The notes under the pieces: model-generated
What the model was told of the DNA's origin: nothing
The model's database searches: none
The model's input: only the letters and a program-made list of their open reading frames with translations
In this document: positions 1 through 6,930 of the stretch, piece by piece
How positions within the stretch are numbered: position 1 is the first letter of the stretch
Layout of the letters: every line of letters starts with the position of its first letter
Assembly (NCBI GenBank): GCA_023426275.1
Contig: JAFABC010000323.1
Span: 1-15,747 of the forward strand
Direction of reading: 5' to 3'
DNA from: Pseudomonadota bacterium
GTDB taxonomy: Bacteria; Desulfobacterota; Desulfovibrionia; Desulfovibrionales; Desulfovibrionaceae
Length of the DNA stretch: 15,747 nt
Position numbers and translations under genes: made by a program

Positions 1-1279
1 CCCCCGGTCCGGCCGGTCGCGGCGGGCCGGAACGCCCGGGCCGCGCCGGAGCCGATTCCCCCTGGGCCGGTTCGCGGGGGATGCGATCCGAAATTTCGAC
101 ATTTTTGTCATGTCCGGGCAACTGCCAGCGGGGCGCGCCGGACTTGGCGTCAAGGGGCGCCTCGGCGGGCGCGGGCAGGGTCACCGCGTCGCCCGGGCGC
201 GGCACCCGGCCGTCCGGGGCGTGCAGCACGACCAGCCCCGCCTCCGAACAGCCGTAGACCGCCGCCCCGGGCGCATCGGCCAGGGAGAAAGGACCGGACA
301 CCACCCGGACCCGGTCCGCGACAAAGGACGGCTCCGCCTTGCGGGCCAGCAGAAACGACAGGCTGAGCCGCTGCTTGCCAAGCAAGGCCCGCTCCGACAG
401 GCGTGAAAGCCAGGCCGGCGCGCCGGAAAGCGACATGGTGAAATGGCACCAGGCCCGGGTGCGCCCACCCACGAGCGAGCACGTCCCGCCATGGGGACAC
501 GGCGCGGCCAGCGCCATGTCCATTTCCAGAAACGCGTCGCGCATGCCGAGCAAGCACCGCCAGCCAAGCCGCGTGCCCGGCTCGACCACCAGCGCCCGGC
601 CGTCCGGGGCCAGGGCGTCGGCCAGCTGGCCGGCCAGCCGCTCCATGCGTTCGTCCAGGGGCTCGCGCCCGGCTCCGGCCAGTTCGTTGGCCACGTTGAC
701 CATGGCAATCAGCGACGCGCCGCCGGACAGCCCCTGCCAGTATTCGCCCCGCACCACGCGCACGCGCCAGGGCGCGTCCGGGGCCGTGGAATCGAAGCCG
801 GTCAGGCCGCCAAGCAGCCGCAAGCCCAGGTCCAGGGCCCGGCGCGAACGGTCCACGCACAAAAAGCGCAGCCGCTTGCGCCGCAGGTCCGGCCGGGACA
901 GCCACAGGGCCTGGACAAAGGTCAGCGGACCGGCTCCCAGGTCGCAAACGAGCCCGTCGTCCGGCAGGTCCAAATCCAGGGCCGGCAGCAACCGGCACAG
1001 GCGCAGGATGTTCCAGGGCAGGAAATACCAGGCGTAGGCCGCAAGCACCCGGGGGTCGCTCAGGTAGCCGGGGCGCGGCCCACCCTCGCGCTCGGCGGTC
1101 AGGGACAGGGACAGGTCGCGGATATTGCGCGGCAGGGCCCGCTCCATGCCCGGCGACAGGCCGAGCGCCCGTCGCAGCAGCGCCGGGTAGGCGTCCAGGG
1201 CGGTCACGACCTCCTGGGCAAGAGGCGGAAACAGACGCCGGCCGTCCGGCGTGACGGGCGGGGAAACTTCAGGGCACAT
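1..1279 (-). CDS. Rsm22-family ribosomal small-subunit methyltransferase-like protein (3' end outside window)
   Basis: The reading frame opens with ATG at 1279 and runs without a stop to the window edge (about 426 codons visible), so the C-terminus is missing. Residues 110-116 (LVCDLGAG) form a class I SAM-binding glycine motif. Residues 261-267 (CPHGGTC) and 277-280 (WCHF) are the cysteine signature of Rsm22/METTL17-like proteins, where such cysteines are linked to iron-sulfur binding and the protein acts in assembly of the small ribosomal subunit. The ATG lies inside the end of the upstream RACE gene (11-nt overlap, 1269-1279), which suggests translational coupling in one operon. After about residue 365 the protein becomes a low-complexity tail rich in Pro, Arg and Gly that is still open at the edge. 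Family assignment comes from the motifs. Methyltransferase activity is not certain, because some members may only bind SAM. Confidence 0.82.
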   Translation of the reverse strand, partial: MCPEVSPPVTPDGRRLFPPLAQEVVTALDAYPALLRRALGLSPGMERALPRNIRDLSLSLTAEREGGPRPGYLSDPRVLAAYAWYFLPWNILRLCRLLPALDLDLPDDGLVCDLGAGPLTFVQALWLSRPDLRRKRLRFLCVDRSRRALDLGLRLLGGLTGFDSTAPDAPWRVRVVRGEYWQGLSGGASLIAMVNVANELAGAGREPLDERMERLAGQLADALAPDGRALVVEPGTRLGWRCLLGMRDAFLEMDMALAAPCPHGGTCSLVGGRTRAWCHFTMSLSGAPAWLSRLSERALLGKQRLSLSFLLARKAEPSFVADRVRVVSGPFSLADAPGAAVYGCSEAGLVVLHAPDGRVPRPGDAVTLPAPAEAPLDAKSGAPRWQLPGHDKNVEISDRIPREPAQGESAPARPGRSGPPRPAGPG

Positions 1280-2834
1280 ACGTGAACACCATCCTGGCGA
1301 TAAACGGATCGCCGCCAGCGGTTTCGGCCACAAGGGGCACGATGGTCGTCCGGTCGGGCAGGGTCCCGGCCAGGGTCCGGGCTGCCGGATCGGTCAGAAA
1401 AACGGACGCGCCGGCCAGGGAGAGATTGCCGTCCACCCGGATGCGGCCGGCCAGACCGGGAGGAAAAAATCCAAGCGTTTCCAAAGCCTCGGTAGACACC
1501 CTGGCCCCGAAGGCACCGGCCAGACGCACGGCGGCCAGATCGGCCGTGCTCAGTCCGGCCGCCGCCAGCAAGGCGGACACGGCCAGATTGCAGGCGGCCT
1601 TGACCTTGAGCAGTTCCTCGACATCCGAGGCGTAGAGCGCGCAACCGGCCGCGACGAACACGGCCTCGCCGGCCTCGGTCGCGACCTGCCGGCGCAGGCG
1701 CTCGCCAAGGGGCGTCGGGGCGGGGTTGTGGGCGAAACGGCCGTCCACGTCAAGCACGCCCTGCCCGACCAAAAGGGCGGCCAGCCGCAGATAGCCGGGC
1801 CCGGCAATGCCGCGCGGGGGACCGGCCGGAGCGTCCTCGTCGAACAGGACCGGGACGATGCCGGCCGGCGTCAGCTCAAAGGATACGGCCACGCCGGGCC
1901 CGGCCAGGGCGCCCTGGGTCAGGCCCACGCCCTCCAGGGCCGGCCCGAGCGGGGCGCTGGCGGCCAGGAACCGGTCCGGACCCAGGGCCAGCACCATTTC
2001 GGCGTTGGTGCCGAGATCGGCCAGCAAAAAGGGATAGTCCGGCCTTTCCCGCAGCAGCACCGTCAGCCCGGCGCTGATATCCGCGCCGACAAACGGCCCG
2101 AGAAGCGGCGGGATGTAGGCCGGCGGCAGCCCGTGCCCGAGGGCCACGGTTTCGCCGGCCCGCCAGGACAGGCCGTAGGGCGCGTGGGCCAGCCCGTCCA
2201 GGGGCTTGTCGCACAGGATGGAGACCATGGCCGAATTGCCGGCCACGCACAGCGCCTCCAGCCGGTCGCCGGCCAGGGCGGCCCTGGCGGCCAGCACGTC
2301 GAGGACCAGTCCCCGCAAATAGTCGCCCCCGCCCGGGGCCAGGGCAAAAGCCAGCCGCGAGACAACCTCGCCGCCGGCCCCGAGCTGGGGATTGACGCCC
2401 CGGCCCTCGGCCACGGTCCGCCCGTCGTCAAGGGCCAGCAGCCGCCAGGCAAGGCCGGTGGTGCCCAGATCCACGGCCAGCCCGAGGGGACCGGCCGGCG
2501 GGATGGCGGCGGCCACGGCCGTGCCGTCATAGGCCGGCGACGGCCCGGTCACGGCCACTTCCAGCCGCTCTCCCCCGGTCACCGGGCGCAGACAGGCCAG
2601 CCGCCAGCCCGCCTCCAGTTCCCCGGGCGACAGCCGCTTGCGCTCGGCCGTCAGGGGCGGCGGCGGCGCGTCAAGAAACCGCACGCGGCACCGGCCGCAC
2701 CGGCCGAGCCCGGCGCACAGGGGCGCGCCCACGAAATGGCCCGCCCGAAACAGGGCCCGGGCCAGGGTGTCACCCGGCTCCGCCCGGACCTGTCGGACCC
2801 CATCGGGTCGGGTGACCGAAAAATAAAGTTCCAT
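1269..2834 (-). CDS. RACE-type corrinoid activator: 2Fe-2S ferredoxin plus ASKHA ATPase domain (DUF4445 family)
   Basis: This 521-residue protein has an N-terminal plant-type [2Fe-2S] ferredoxin domain with cysteines C40, C46, C49 (C-x5-C-x2-C) and C81. An ASKHA nucleotide-binding fold follows: phosphate-1 motif DLGTTG at 122-127, a second LADLGTN motif mid-protein and a late RLAGAFG motif. This architecture belongs to reductive activators of corrinoid enzymes (RACE, RamA-like), which use ATP to drive an electron onto Co(II)-cobalamin of methyltransferase corrinoid proteins. No corrinoid protein or methyltransferase partner is present in the window, so the target is unknown. Many RACE proteins exceed 600 residues, so this is a short form. 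The Shine-Dalgarno before the ATG is weak (AGGA about 12 nt upstream). It heads an operon with the overlapping Rsm22-like gene. The domain call is strong, the substrate is not. Confidence 0.87.
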   Translation of the reverse strand: MELYFSVTRPDGVRQVRAEPGDTLARALFRAGHFVGAPLCAGLGRCGRCRVRFLDAPPPPLTAERKRLSPGELEAGWRLACLRPVTGGERLEVAVTGPSPAYDGTAVAAAIPPAGPLGLAVDLGTTGLAWRLLALDDGRTVAEGRGVNPQLGAGGEVVSRLAFALAPGGGDYLRGLVLDVLAARAALAGDRLEALCVAGNSAMVSILCDKPLDGLAHAPYGLSWRAGETVALGHGLPPAYIPPLLGPFVGADISAGLTVLLRERPDYPFLLADLGTNAEMVLALGPDRFLAASAPLGPALEGVGLTQGALAGPGVAVSFELTPAGIVPVLFDEDAPAGPPRGIAGPGYLRLAALLVGQGVLDVDGRFAHNPAPTPLGERLRRQVATEAGEAVFVAAGCALYASDVEELLKVKAACNLAVSALLAAAGLSTADLAAVRLAGAFGARVSTEALETLGFFPPGLAGRIRVDGNLSLAGASVFLTDPAARTLAGTLPDRTTIVPLVAETAGGDPFIARMVFTYVP

Positions 2835-2924
2835 TTCAAACCGTTATCCTGTTTCCCGTCACCATGACAACCGTGTCGAAGCCGCGCCGGAATCGTTTCA
2901 AATTCTTAACTTCTCAAAACCACC

Positions 2925-2953
2925 TTGACTTCAAATTTCAATTCTCATAAACG
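2925..2953 (+). promoter_or_regulatory. Candidate sigma-70-type promoter for the NlpC/P60 gene
   Basis: A TTGACT hexamer at 2925-2930 sits in an AT-rich patch (about 2893-2960) that stands out from the GC-rich surroundings. Weak -10 candidates follow: CATAAA at 2946-2951 (15-nt spacer) or TAAACG at 2948-2953 (17-nt spacer). It lies about 160 nt upstream of the 3110 start. The -35 is good and the -10 poor, so this is tentative. The rest of 2835-3109 shows no gene. Confidence 0.3.
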
Positions 2954-3098
2954 CAGCCTAACGTTTTCGGAAAAAAGCAGGTGATCGTCACGGGGAGTTC
3001 GCGCTCGCCAACGCGGAGGACCGAGGGGGTTCTTTGGCGTTTCCAAGCGATTGTTGCAAGGCCGAAACGGGACGTTGTTTCCGGCCGCTACTTCCAGC

Positions 3099-3104
3099 AA
3101 GGAG
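3099..3104 (+). promoter_or_regulatory. Ribosome binding site fixing the NlpC/P60 start
   Basis: AAGGAG lies 5 nt before the ATG at 3110. The reading frame stays open upstream to a GTG at 2981, but that extension lacks a comparable site and would bury the lipoprotein signal sequence. Confidence 0.75.
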
Positions 3105-3109
3105 AGGGG

Positions 3110-3802
3110 ATGTTGACCGACGCAAACATACGCGCCCTGCGTAAGCTTAAACCGGTTGTCCTGGTAACCCTGCTAGCCCTCCTTGCCTCAGGCTGCAGTT
3201 CCACCCAACACCAATATTCCTATAAATTCGACGAATACCAAGGCTTCAACAACCGCAACGACTTTCTCACCAACTCGGCCACGTCCGAGGAACGGCTCAA
3301 AGCCGAAGCGGAACGCAATCTTCTTTCCGGCAATCTCTTCGATGCGGGCGAAGCGCCCACCAAAGTCGCCTCCAGATCCGAGCATGTGTTAAGCGAAAAT
3401 CTTTTCGAACTGGCGTCGGTCCAGCGCAAGGGAAGCATCTATGATCGCATCCTGGGCACGGCCCACAACCAGATCGGCACCCCCTACCGCTTTGGCGGCT
3501 GCAATCCCAACAGCGGCTTCGATTGCTCGGGATTTACCACCTGGGTCTTCAATCGGTACGGCGTCCATTTGCCCCGCTCCTCCCGCGAGCAGTACCAGGT
3601 GGGCAAGAAGGTGGCCAAGAACAACCTGCGCAAAGGCGATCTGGTGTTCTTCCGCTCCAGACGCGGCATCAGCCACGTGGGCATCTATCTCGAAAACGGC
3701 AAATTCATCCACAGCGCCAGCAACGGCAAGACCGTGACCATCAGCCGGCTGGACGAGGCGTACTGGAGAACCCATTATGCCGGAGGCCGTCGGGTTTTTT
3801 AA
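3110..3802 (+). CDS. NlpC/P60-family lipoprotein, peptidoglycan DL-endopeptidase (Spr/MepS-like)
   Basis: This is a 230-residue exported lipoprotein. It has a basic N-terminus (RALRKLK), a hydrophobic stretch at about 15-26 and a lipobox ending ASGC with the lipidated cysteine at C29. Ser at +2 favours outer-membrane sorting if Lol rules apply. The C-terminal half is an NlpC/P60 domain. The catalytic cysteine is C139 in FDCSGF, the histidine is H189 in SHVGIYL, and the third polar residue is H201 in FIHS. Such enzymes cleave D-Glu-mDAP stem-peptide bonds during wall growth or turnover. The linker carries two similar short motifs (LLSGNLFDAG at about 71-80 and VLSENLFELA at about 93-102) of unknown meaning. 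The start was chosen for its Shine-Dalgarno and signal peptide. The next gene, also wall-related, may overlap its end. Confidence 0.92.
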   Translation: MLTDANIRALRKLKPVVLVTLLALLASGCSSTQHQYSYKFDEYQGFNNRNDFLTNSATSEERLKAEAERNLLSGNLFDAGEAPTKVASRSEHVLSENLFELASVQRKGSIYDRILGTAHNQIGTPYRFGGCNPNSGFDCSGFTTWVFNRYGVHLPRSSREQYQVGKKVAKNNLRKGDLVFFRSRRGISHVGIYLENGKFIHSASNGKTVTISRLDEAYWRTHYAGGRRVF

Positions 3803-4835
3803 CCCAGTCGCCAGCGCAACACGATGTAATGACAAAGCGGGTTTCTCCGAAGCGGGAGGCCCGCTTTTTCGTCTTGGCGCATCGCAGCAAGGCTTCGGCC
3901 GCCGCCTCGGCCTCCTGGCCGTGGCGCTGTGCCTGCTGTGGGCCGCAACCGCCGACGCGGCCTCCCGGACCGGTTCCCGGGCAGCCGCCCGCCCGCCCAA
4001 ATTCCTGATCACCGAGACGGCCGTGGTGTCGGACCCGGCCGTGCGCCAGGAGCTTGTCCGCCTGGGCACGGCCTTTGCCCACACGGTCACGGCCAAGACC
4101 CTGGCCCGGTTCGGACGCAAGGCCGGACACCGGCGGGTGGACCTGCTGGCCGCGCCGCCCAGGGAATACCGGGACCGCGTCCGCGCCGACGCCCTGACCC
4201 GGCTGCGCGCCGCCGGCTTCGACACCGGACAAAGCCAGTATTTCGTCTACGCCGACCGCAATCCGGCCATGCAGCTGCTCTTTCTCGCCTACTACGACGC
4301 GCCCTCGGGGCAGGTCGTCCTGCTGGGGGCGGATTTCATTTCCTCGGGCAAGCTGCGCCGGGGCAAGGACTCGTTTCTCACCCCGGTGGGCGTCTTCGAG
4401 AACCTGCCCGACAACTGGGGCTACCGGGCCGAAGGCACCAAGAACGACAAGGGCTGGCGCGGGCTTGGCGCCAAGGGCAGCCGGGTGTGGGACTTCGGCT
4501 TCCAGCAGGCTCCCCGCGAATTCCGTCAGGGCGTCTACGACAGCCAGATGCGCCTGCTCATGCACGCCACCGACCCCGACCACGGCGAACCGCGCCTCGG
4601 CGGCCCGGATTCCAAGGGCTGCGTGCGCATTTCCTCGGCCGCCAACGGCTTTTTCGACAGCCGCTCCATCCTCGACCGATACTACGAGCAGCTCGCGGCC
4701 ACGGAGCCTAAACGCATGTGGCTGCTGCGCCCCGACCGGACCCCGGTGTCCCATCCCGGCAGCTATCTCGTGGTCGGTGATTCGGCCATCCAAAGCGCCG
4801 CCCGGGAAACGGACGCCCCGACTACGCCACAATAA
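3777..4835 (+). CDS. L,D-transpeptidase (YkuD)-like exported protein, start uncertain
   Basis: The catalytic signature is H263 followed 15 residues later by S279-K-G-C282-V-R284. This fits the YkuD pattern H-x(14-17)-[ST]-x-G-C-x-[NR], with Lys in place of the usual His of SHGC. Such enzymes make 3-3 crosslinks or attach ligands to peptidoglycan in the periplasm. A signal-peptide-like segment spans about 42-61 (RRLGLLAVALC, then ATADA). From the only in-frame ATG (3777, with GGAG 8 nt upstream) it is preceded by about 41 unusual residues, and that start overlaps the NlpC gene by 26 nt. No ATG, GTG or TTG occurs in frame between the terminator-like hairpin (3834-3869) and the signal core, so the true start is unclear. 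The functional call rests on the Cys motif. Residues 75-200 match nothing I recognise. Confidence 0.75.
   Translation: MPEAVGFFNPVASATRCNDKAGFSEAGGPLFRLGASQQGFGRRLGLLAVALCLLWAATADAASRTGSRAAARPPKFLITETAVVSDPAVRQELVRLGTAFAHTVTAKTLARFGRKAGHRRVDLLAAPPREYRDRVRADALTRLRAAGFDTGQSQYFVYADRNPAMQLLFLAYYDAPSGQVVLLGADFISSGKLRRGKDSFLTPVGVFENLPDNWGYRAEGTKNDKGWRGLGAKGSRVWDFGFQQAPREFRQGVYDSQMRLLMHATDPDHGEPRLGGPDSKGCVRISSAANGFFDSRSILDRYYEQLAATEPKRMWLLRPDRTPVSHPGSYLVVGDSAIQSAARETDAPTTPQ
3834..3869 (+). terminator. Intrinsic-terminator-like hairpin after the NlpC/P60 gene
   Basis: Two alternative stems share the same 3' arm. AAGCGGG (3850-3856) pairs with CCCGCTT (3860-3866) across a 3-nt loop, or AAAGCGGG (3834-3841) pairs with CCCGCTTT (3860-3867) with an inner CTCC/GGAG stem. 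A T-run follows at 3865-3869. It lies 32 nt after the lipoprotein stop, but inside the transpeptidase reading frame if that gene starts at 3777. Confidence 0.7.
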
Positions 4836-5595
4836 CCGCGCCCGGTTCGGGCAGCCCGGCGGCAAAGCCCGCGGCGGCAAGGCGGGCACGGATTTCCGCG
4901 CCCCGCCCCCGGCGCAGTTCCCGGCGCACGTGCACCACGGCCAGGGCTCCGGCCCCGCTCGTCGCGGCCAGAGCAAGGGCCTCGTCCACGGAACCATGCC
5001 CCGGCACGCCGGCCGTCAGGGCGTAGGCTTCCTGCACCAGCACGGCGCAACCGCTCGCCAGTTTCCGGCAGGCCGGCGTGGGCGCGCCGTCGCCGCTGTA
5101 ATAAAGCGCCCGCCCCCCGGCTTCCAGACGCAGGCCCAGACACGGCGCGCCATGCCCGGTCGGGGCCACCCGGCCGGCAAACGCGCCCAGGAAAAACGCC
5201 ACGCCCGGCCGCGCGGTTTCCGTGCGCAGGGCAAAGCCGAGCTTGGCCCGCAGATTCGGGTAGGCCAGATCCACGACGGCCGAAACCTTTGCCGCCACGC
5301 CCTCCCCGCCCATGATCGTCAGCGGCTCCGTCCGGCCGGCCTCGTGCCAGCGGGCCAGCAAATAGGGCAGGCCGAAAAAATGGTCGCCGTGGAAATGGGA
5401 AATCCAAACCGCCTCCGGACCGGTTTCCCGCACAGCTTCCGGCAACCGGCTGGCGAAAAAGGCGGCCGCCGCCGTGAAGCCGCAGTCGAGCAGCACCCCT
5501 CCCTGCTCCACGTCCGCTCCGGGCGTCACAAACAGGCTGGTGTTGGGCAACCGCTCGTCAAAGGCCTCGCCAACACCAAGAAAGGTCACGCGCAT
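4822..5595 (-). CDS. RNase Z-like metallo-beta-lactamase-fold hydrolase
   Basis: This 257-residue protein starts MRVTFLGVGEAF. The metal-binding signature H67-F-H69-G-D71-H72 is followed by ligand candidates H148 (TGHGAP), D169 (YSGDGAP) and H222 (VVHVRREL). H200 in GHGSVDEALALA resembles the HEAT-type histidine of RNase Z/ElaC relatives. It is therefore a cytoplasmic dinuclear-zinc hydrolase of the RNase Z-like branch. It could be a phosphodiesterase or a tRNA 3'-processing enzyme, but the exosite arm of true RNase Z is not obvious. The chosen ATG has GGAGG 5 nt upstream; an in-frame start 45 nt earlier (5640) adds only 15 charged residues. Its 3' end overlaps the convergent transpeptidase gene by 14 nt. 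No partner gene is adjacent on the same strand. Confidence 0.83.
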   Translation of the reverse strand: MRVTFLGVGEAFDERLPNTSLFVTPGADVEQGGVLLDCGFTAAAAFFASRLPEAVRETGPEAVWISHFHGDHFFGLPYLLARWHEAGRTEPLTIMGGEGVAAKVSAVVDLAYPNLRAKLGFALRTETARPGVAFFLGAFAGRVAPTGHGAPCLGLRLEAGGRALYYSGDGAPTPACRKLASGCAVLVQEAYALTAGVPGHGSVDEALALAATSGAGALAVVHVRRELRRGRGAEIRARLAAAGFAAGLPEPGAVIVA

Positions 5596-5600
5596 CCCCG

Positions 5601-5605
5601 CCTCC
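5601..5605 (-). promoter_or_regulatory. Ribosome binding site choosing the internal start of the hydrolase
   Basis: GGAGG on the minus strand, 5 nt before the ATG at 5595, favours this start over the longer frame beginning at 5640. Confidence 0.6.
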
Positions 5606-5705
5606 GCTTCCCGCTTGCCACGGGTCCGGTTTTCCGACACAGCTTTTCATCCAGGCGCGACAGGCGGCGAGTTTCCCCCGCCTCCCGAGCACAGAAGGAG
5701 TCCCC

Positions 5706-6779
5706 ATGCAACAGCGCGTCACCCAGATCGAGAGCATCCGGGTCCTGGCCATGGCCGGCATCTTTTTTTACCACCTGTGGACGGTCGTGCCCGAGGCCGG
5801 GGCGCTAAACCCCTTCGGCCCCCTGCTCGGCGACATCCTCAGCCAGGGTTATCTCGGGGTGGTGGTGTTCAACGCCATCACCGGGTTCGTGCTGACGTTG
5901 CCCCACGCCGATCCCGGCGGCAAGCCGCCGCTGTCCTACGGCGCGTTTTTCCGCCGTCGTTTCGGCCGCATCGTGCCCCAATACTACGTGTCCCTGCTCC
6001 TGTGGACCGTGGTGGCCCTGCTGGCCGGGGCCATGCCCCTGGCCGCCCTGGCCGCCTGCGTGGCCGAGAAGGTCTTTTTCGTCCAGACCCTCGACCCGGC
6101 CCAGTTCTTCTGTCTGGAGCCGGCCTTGTGGTGGATGGGGCTGCTCGCCCAGTTCTATCTGACCTTTCCCCTGCTGCTCGGCCTGTTCCGACGCCTGGGC
6201 GCCCGAAAAGCCCTGCTCGCCTGCCTGATCGGCTGCTGGGGCCTGTGGCTTGCGTTGTCGCTTGTGGCCAAGGTGAGCCCCACCGCCGCCCTGCTCGACT
6301 ACATGCTCTACTTCAACCTGCCCTATCGCCTGCCGGAATTCGCCCTGGGCATGGCCTTCGCCCTGGCCTGGAAGGCGCGGCCGGTCGGCGGCGTACCGGC
6401 GCGCTGGCGTCTGGGCTTTTGGGGGCTGACCTATTTTGCCGTGCCGCTGGCCATCCTCTGGCACAACGCCCTGCCCATGCCCTTTGCCCACATCCTGCTG
6501 ACCGCGGCCAGCCTGGGGCTGGCCGGCACGCTCTTCTCCTGGCCGGCCCTGGCCCGTTTGGGGGCCAGACCGGCCGTGGCCTGGGCCGCGGCGGCCTCGT
6601 ACAGCTTCTACCTGCTCCATCAGCCCATCCTCGGCTATGGCGCGGACATCCTGCGCGGCCGGCTCTCGCCGTTTACCGCCATGGTGGTGCTGGCCGTGGT
6701 GGCCCTGCCGCTGGCAACCGTGCTGGCGCGCGGTCAGGACCGGTTGGTGGAGCGGTTTTTCGCCGGGCGCGGCAGGTAA
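5706..6779 (+). CDS. Membrane acyltransferase, family 3 (OafA/Acyl_transf_3-like)
   Basis: This 357-residue protein has around ten hydrophobic segments. The first carries IESIRVLAMAGIFFYH with H23, matching the R-x(9-10)-H signature in TM1 of family-3 acyltransferases. GYLGVVVFNAITGF (49-61), FRRRFGRIVPQYY (82-94) and the WWMGLLAQFYLTFPLLL segment match the family's G-F, RxxR and WfLg-QFYL regions. Members transfer acetyl or other acyl groups from cytoplasmic donors onto cell-surface sugars, O-antigen, peptidoglycan or secreted small molecules. The acceptor cannot be read from this sequence, and no glycan locus surrounds it. AAGGAG lies 5 nt before the ATG. It is divergent from the hydrolase gene (110-bp intergenic) and ends before a strong terminator at 6901. 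Confidence 0.87.
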   Translation: MQQRVTQIESIRVLAMAGIFFYHLWTVVPEAGALNPFGPLLGDILSQGYLGVVVFNAITGFVLTLPHADPGGKPPLSYGAFFRRRFGRIVPQYYVSLLLWTVVALLAGAMPLAALAACVAEKVFFVQTLDPAQFFCLEPALWWMGLLAQFYLTFPLLLGLFRRLGARKALLACLIGCWGLWLALSLVAKVSPTAALLDYMLYFNLPYRLPEFALGMAFALAWKARPVGGVPARWRLGFWGLTYFAVPLAILWHNALPMPFAHILLTAASLGLAGTLFSWPALARLGARPAVAWAAAASYSFYLLHQPILGYGADILRGRLSPFTAMVVLAVVALPLATVLARGQDRLVERFFAGRGR

Positions 6780-6802
6780 GTGGACGAGGGGAAGAAAGGC
6801 AT

Positions 6803-6860
6803 GAAGATGCCTCCGGCGGCCGGGAGGGGCGACGGCCCCTCCCGGACCCTCCCGAAAGGG
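6803..6860 (+). repeat. Dispersed intergenic repeat, copy 1, with perfect hairpin
   Basis: The element begins GATGCCTCCGGCGGCCGGG. It contains a perfect 11-bp stem, CCGGGAGGGGC (6820-6830) with GCCCCTCCCGG (6835-6845), around a GACG loop, and ends CCCGGACCCTCCCGAAAGG. The first 19 nt recur exactly at 15631-15649 and the tail recurs in similar form there. It lies downstream of the acyltransferase gene and ahead of the terminator. Confidence 0.6.
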
Positions 6861-6900
6861 GGATGGACATGCGGAGATGGGCGCAGCCTGGTGGCGCGAC

Positions 6901-6929
6901 AAGAGCCCCTTTGAGGGGCTCTTGTTTTT
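6901..6929 (+). terminator. Rho-independent terminator after the acyltransferase gene
   Basis: AAGAGCCCC (6901-6909) pairs perfectly with GGGGCTCTT (6915-6923) across TTTGA, followed by GTTTTT. The T-run supports the plus strand. The hairpin also lies directly after the stop of the convergent minus-strand gene, but without a good T-run in that direction. Confidence 0.85.
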
Positions 6930-6930
6930 C

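Noticed and set aside
150..998. Two long minus-strand frames (150-998 and 181-708) opposite no other gene
   Set aside because: They are alternative frames of the Rsm22-like gene, which has the SAM and Cys motifs in the third frame and no stop to the window edge.
1251..2867. Long plus-strand open frame opposite the RACE gene
   Set aside because: Gly/Gln/Arg-rich with no domain logic; it mirrors the strongly supported minus-strand gene and reflects high GC.
2855..2880. Minus-strand promoter for the RACE operon (TTGTCA and GATAAC)
   Set aside because: The -10-like element would lie about a dozen nt from the ATG, leaving too short a leader; match quality is low.
2981..3109. N-terminal extension of the NlpC/P60 protein from GTG 2981
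   Set aside because: It would place 43 residues before a clear lipoprotein signal; the ATG at 3110 has its own AAGGAG.
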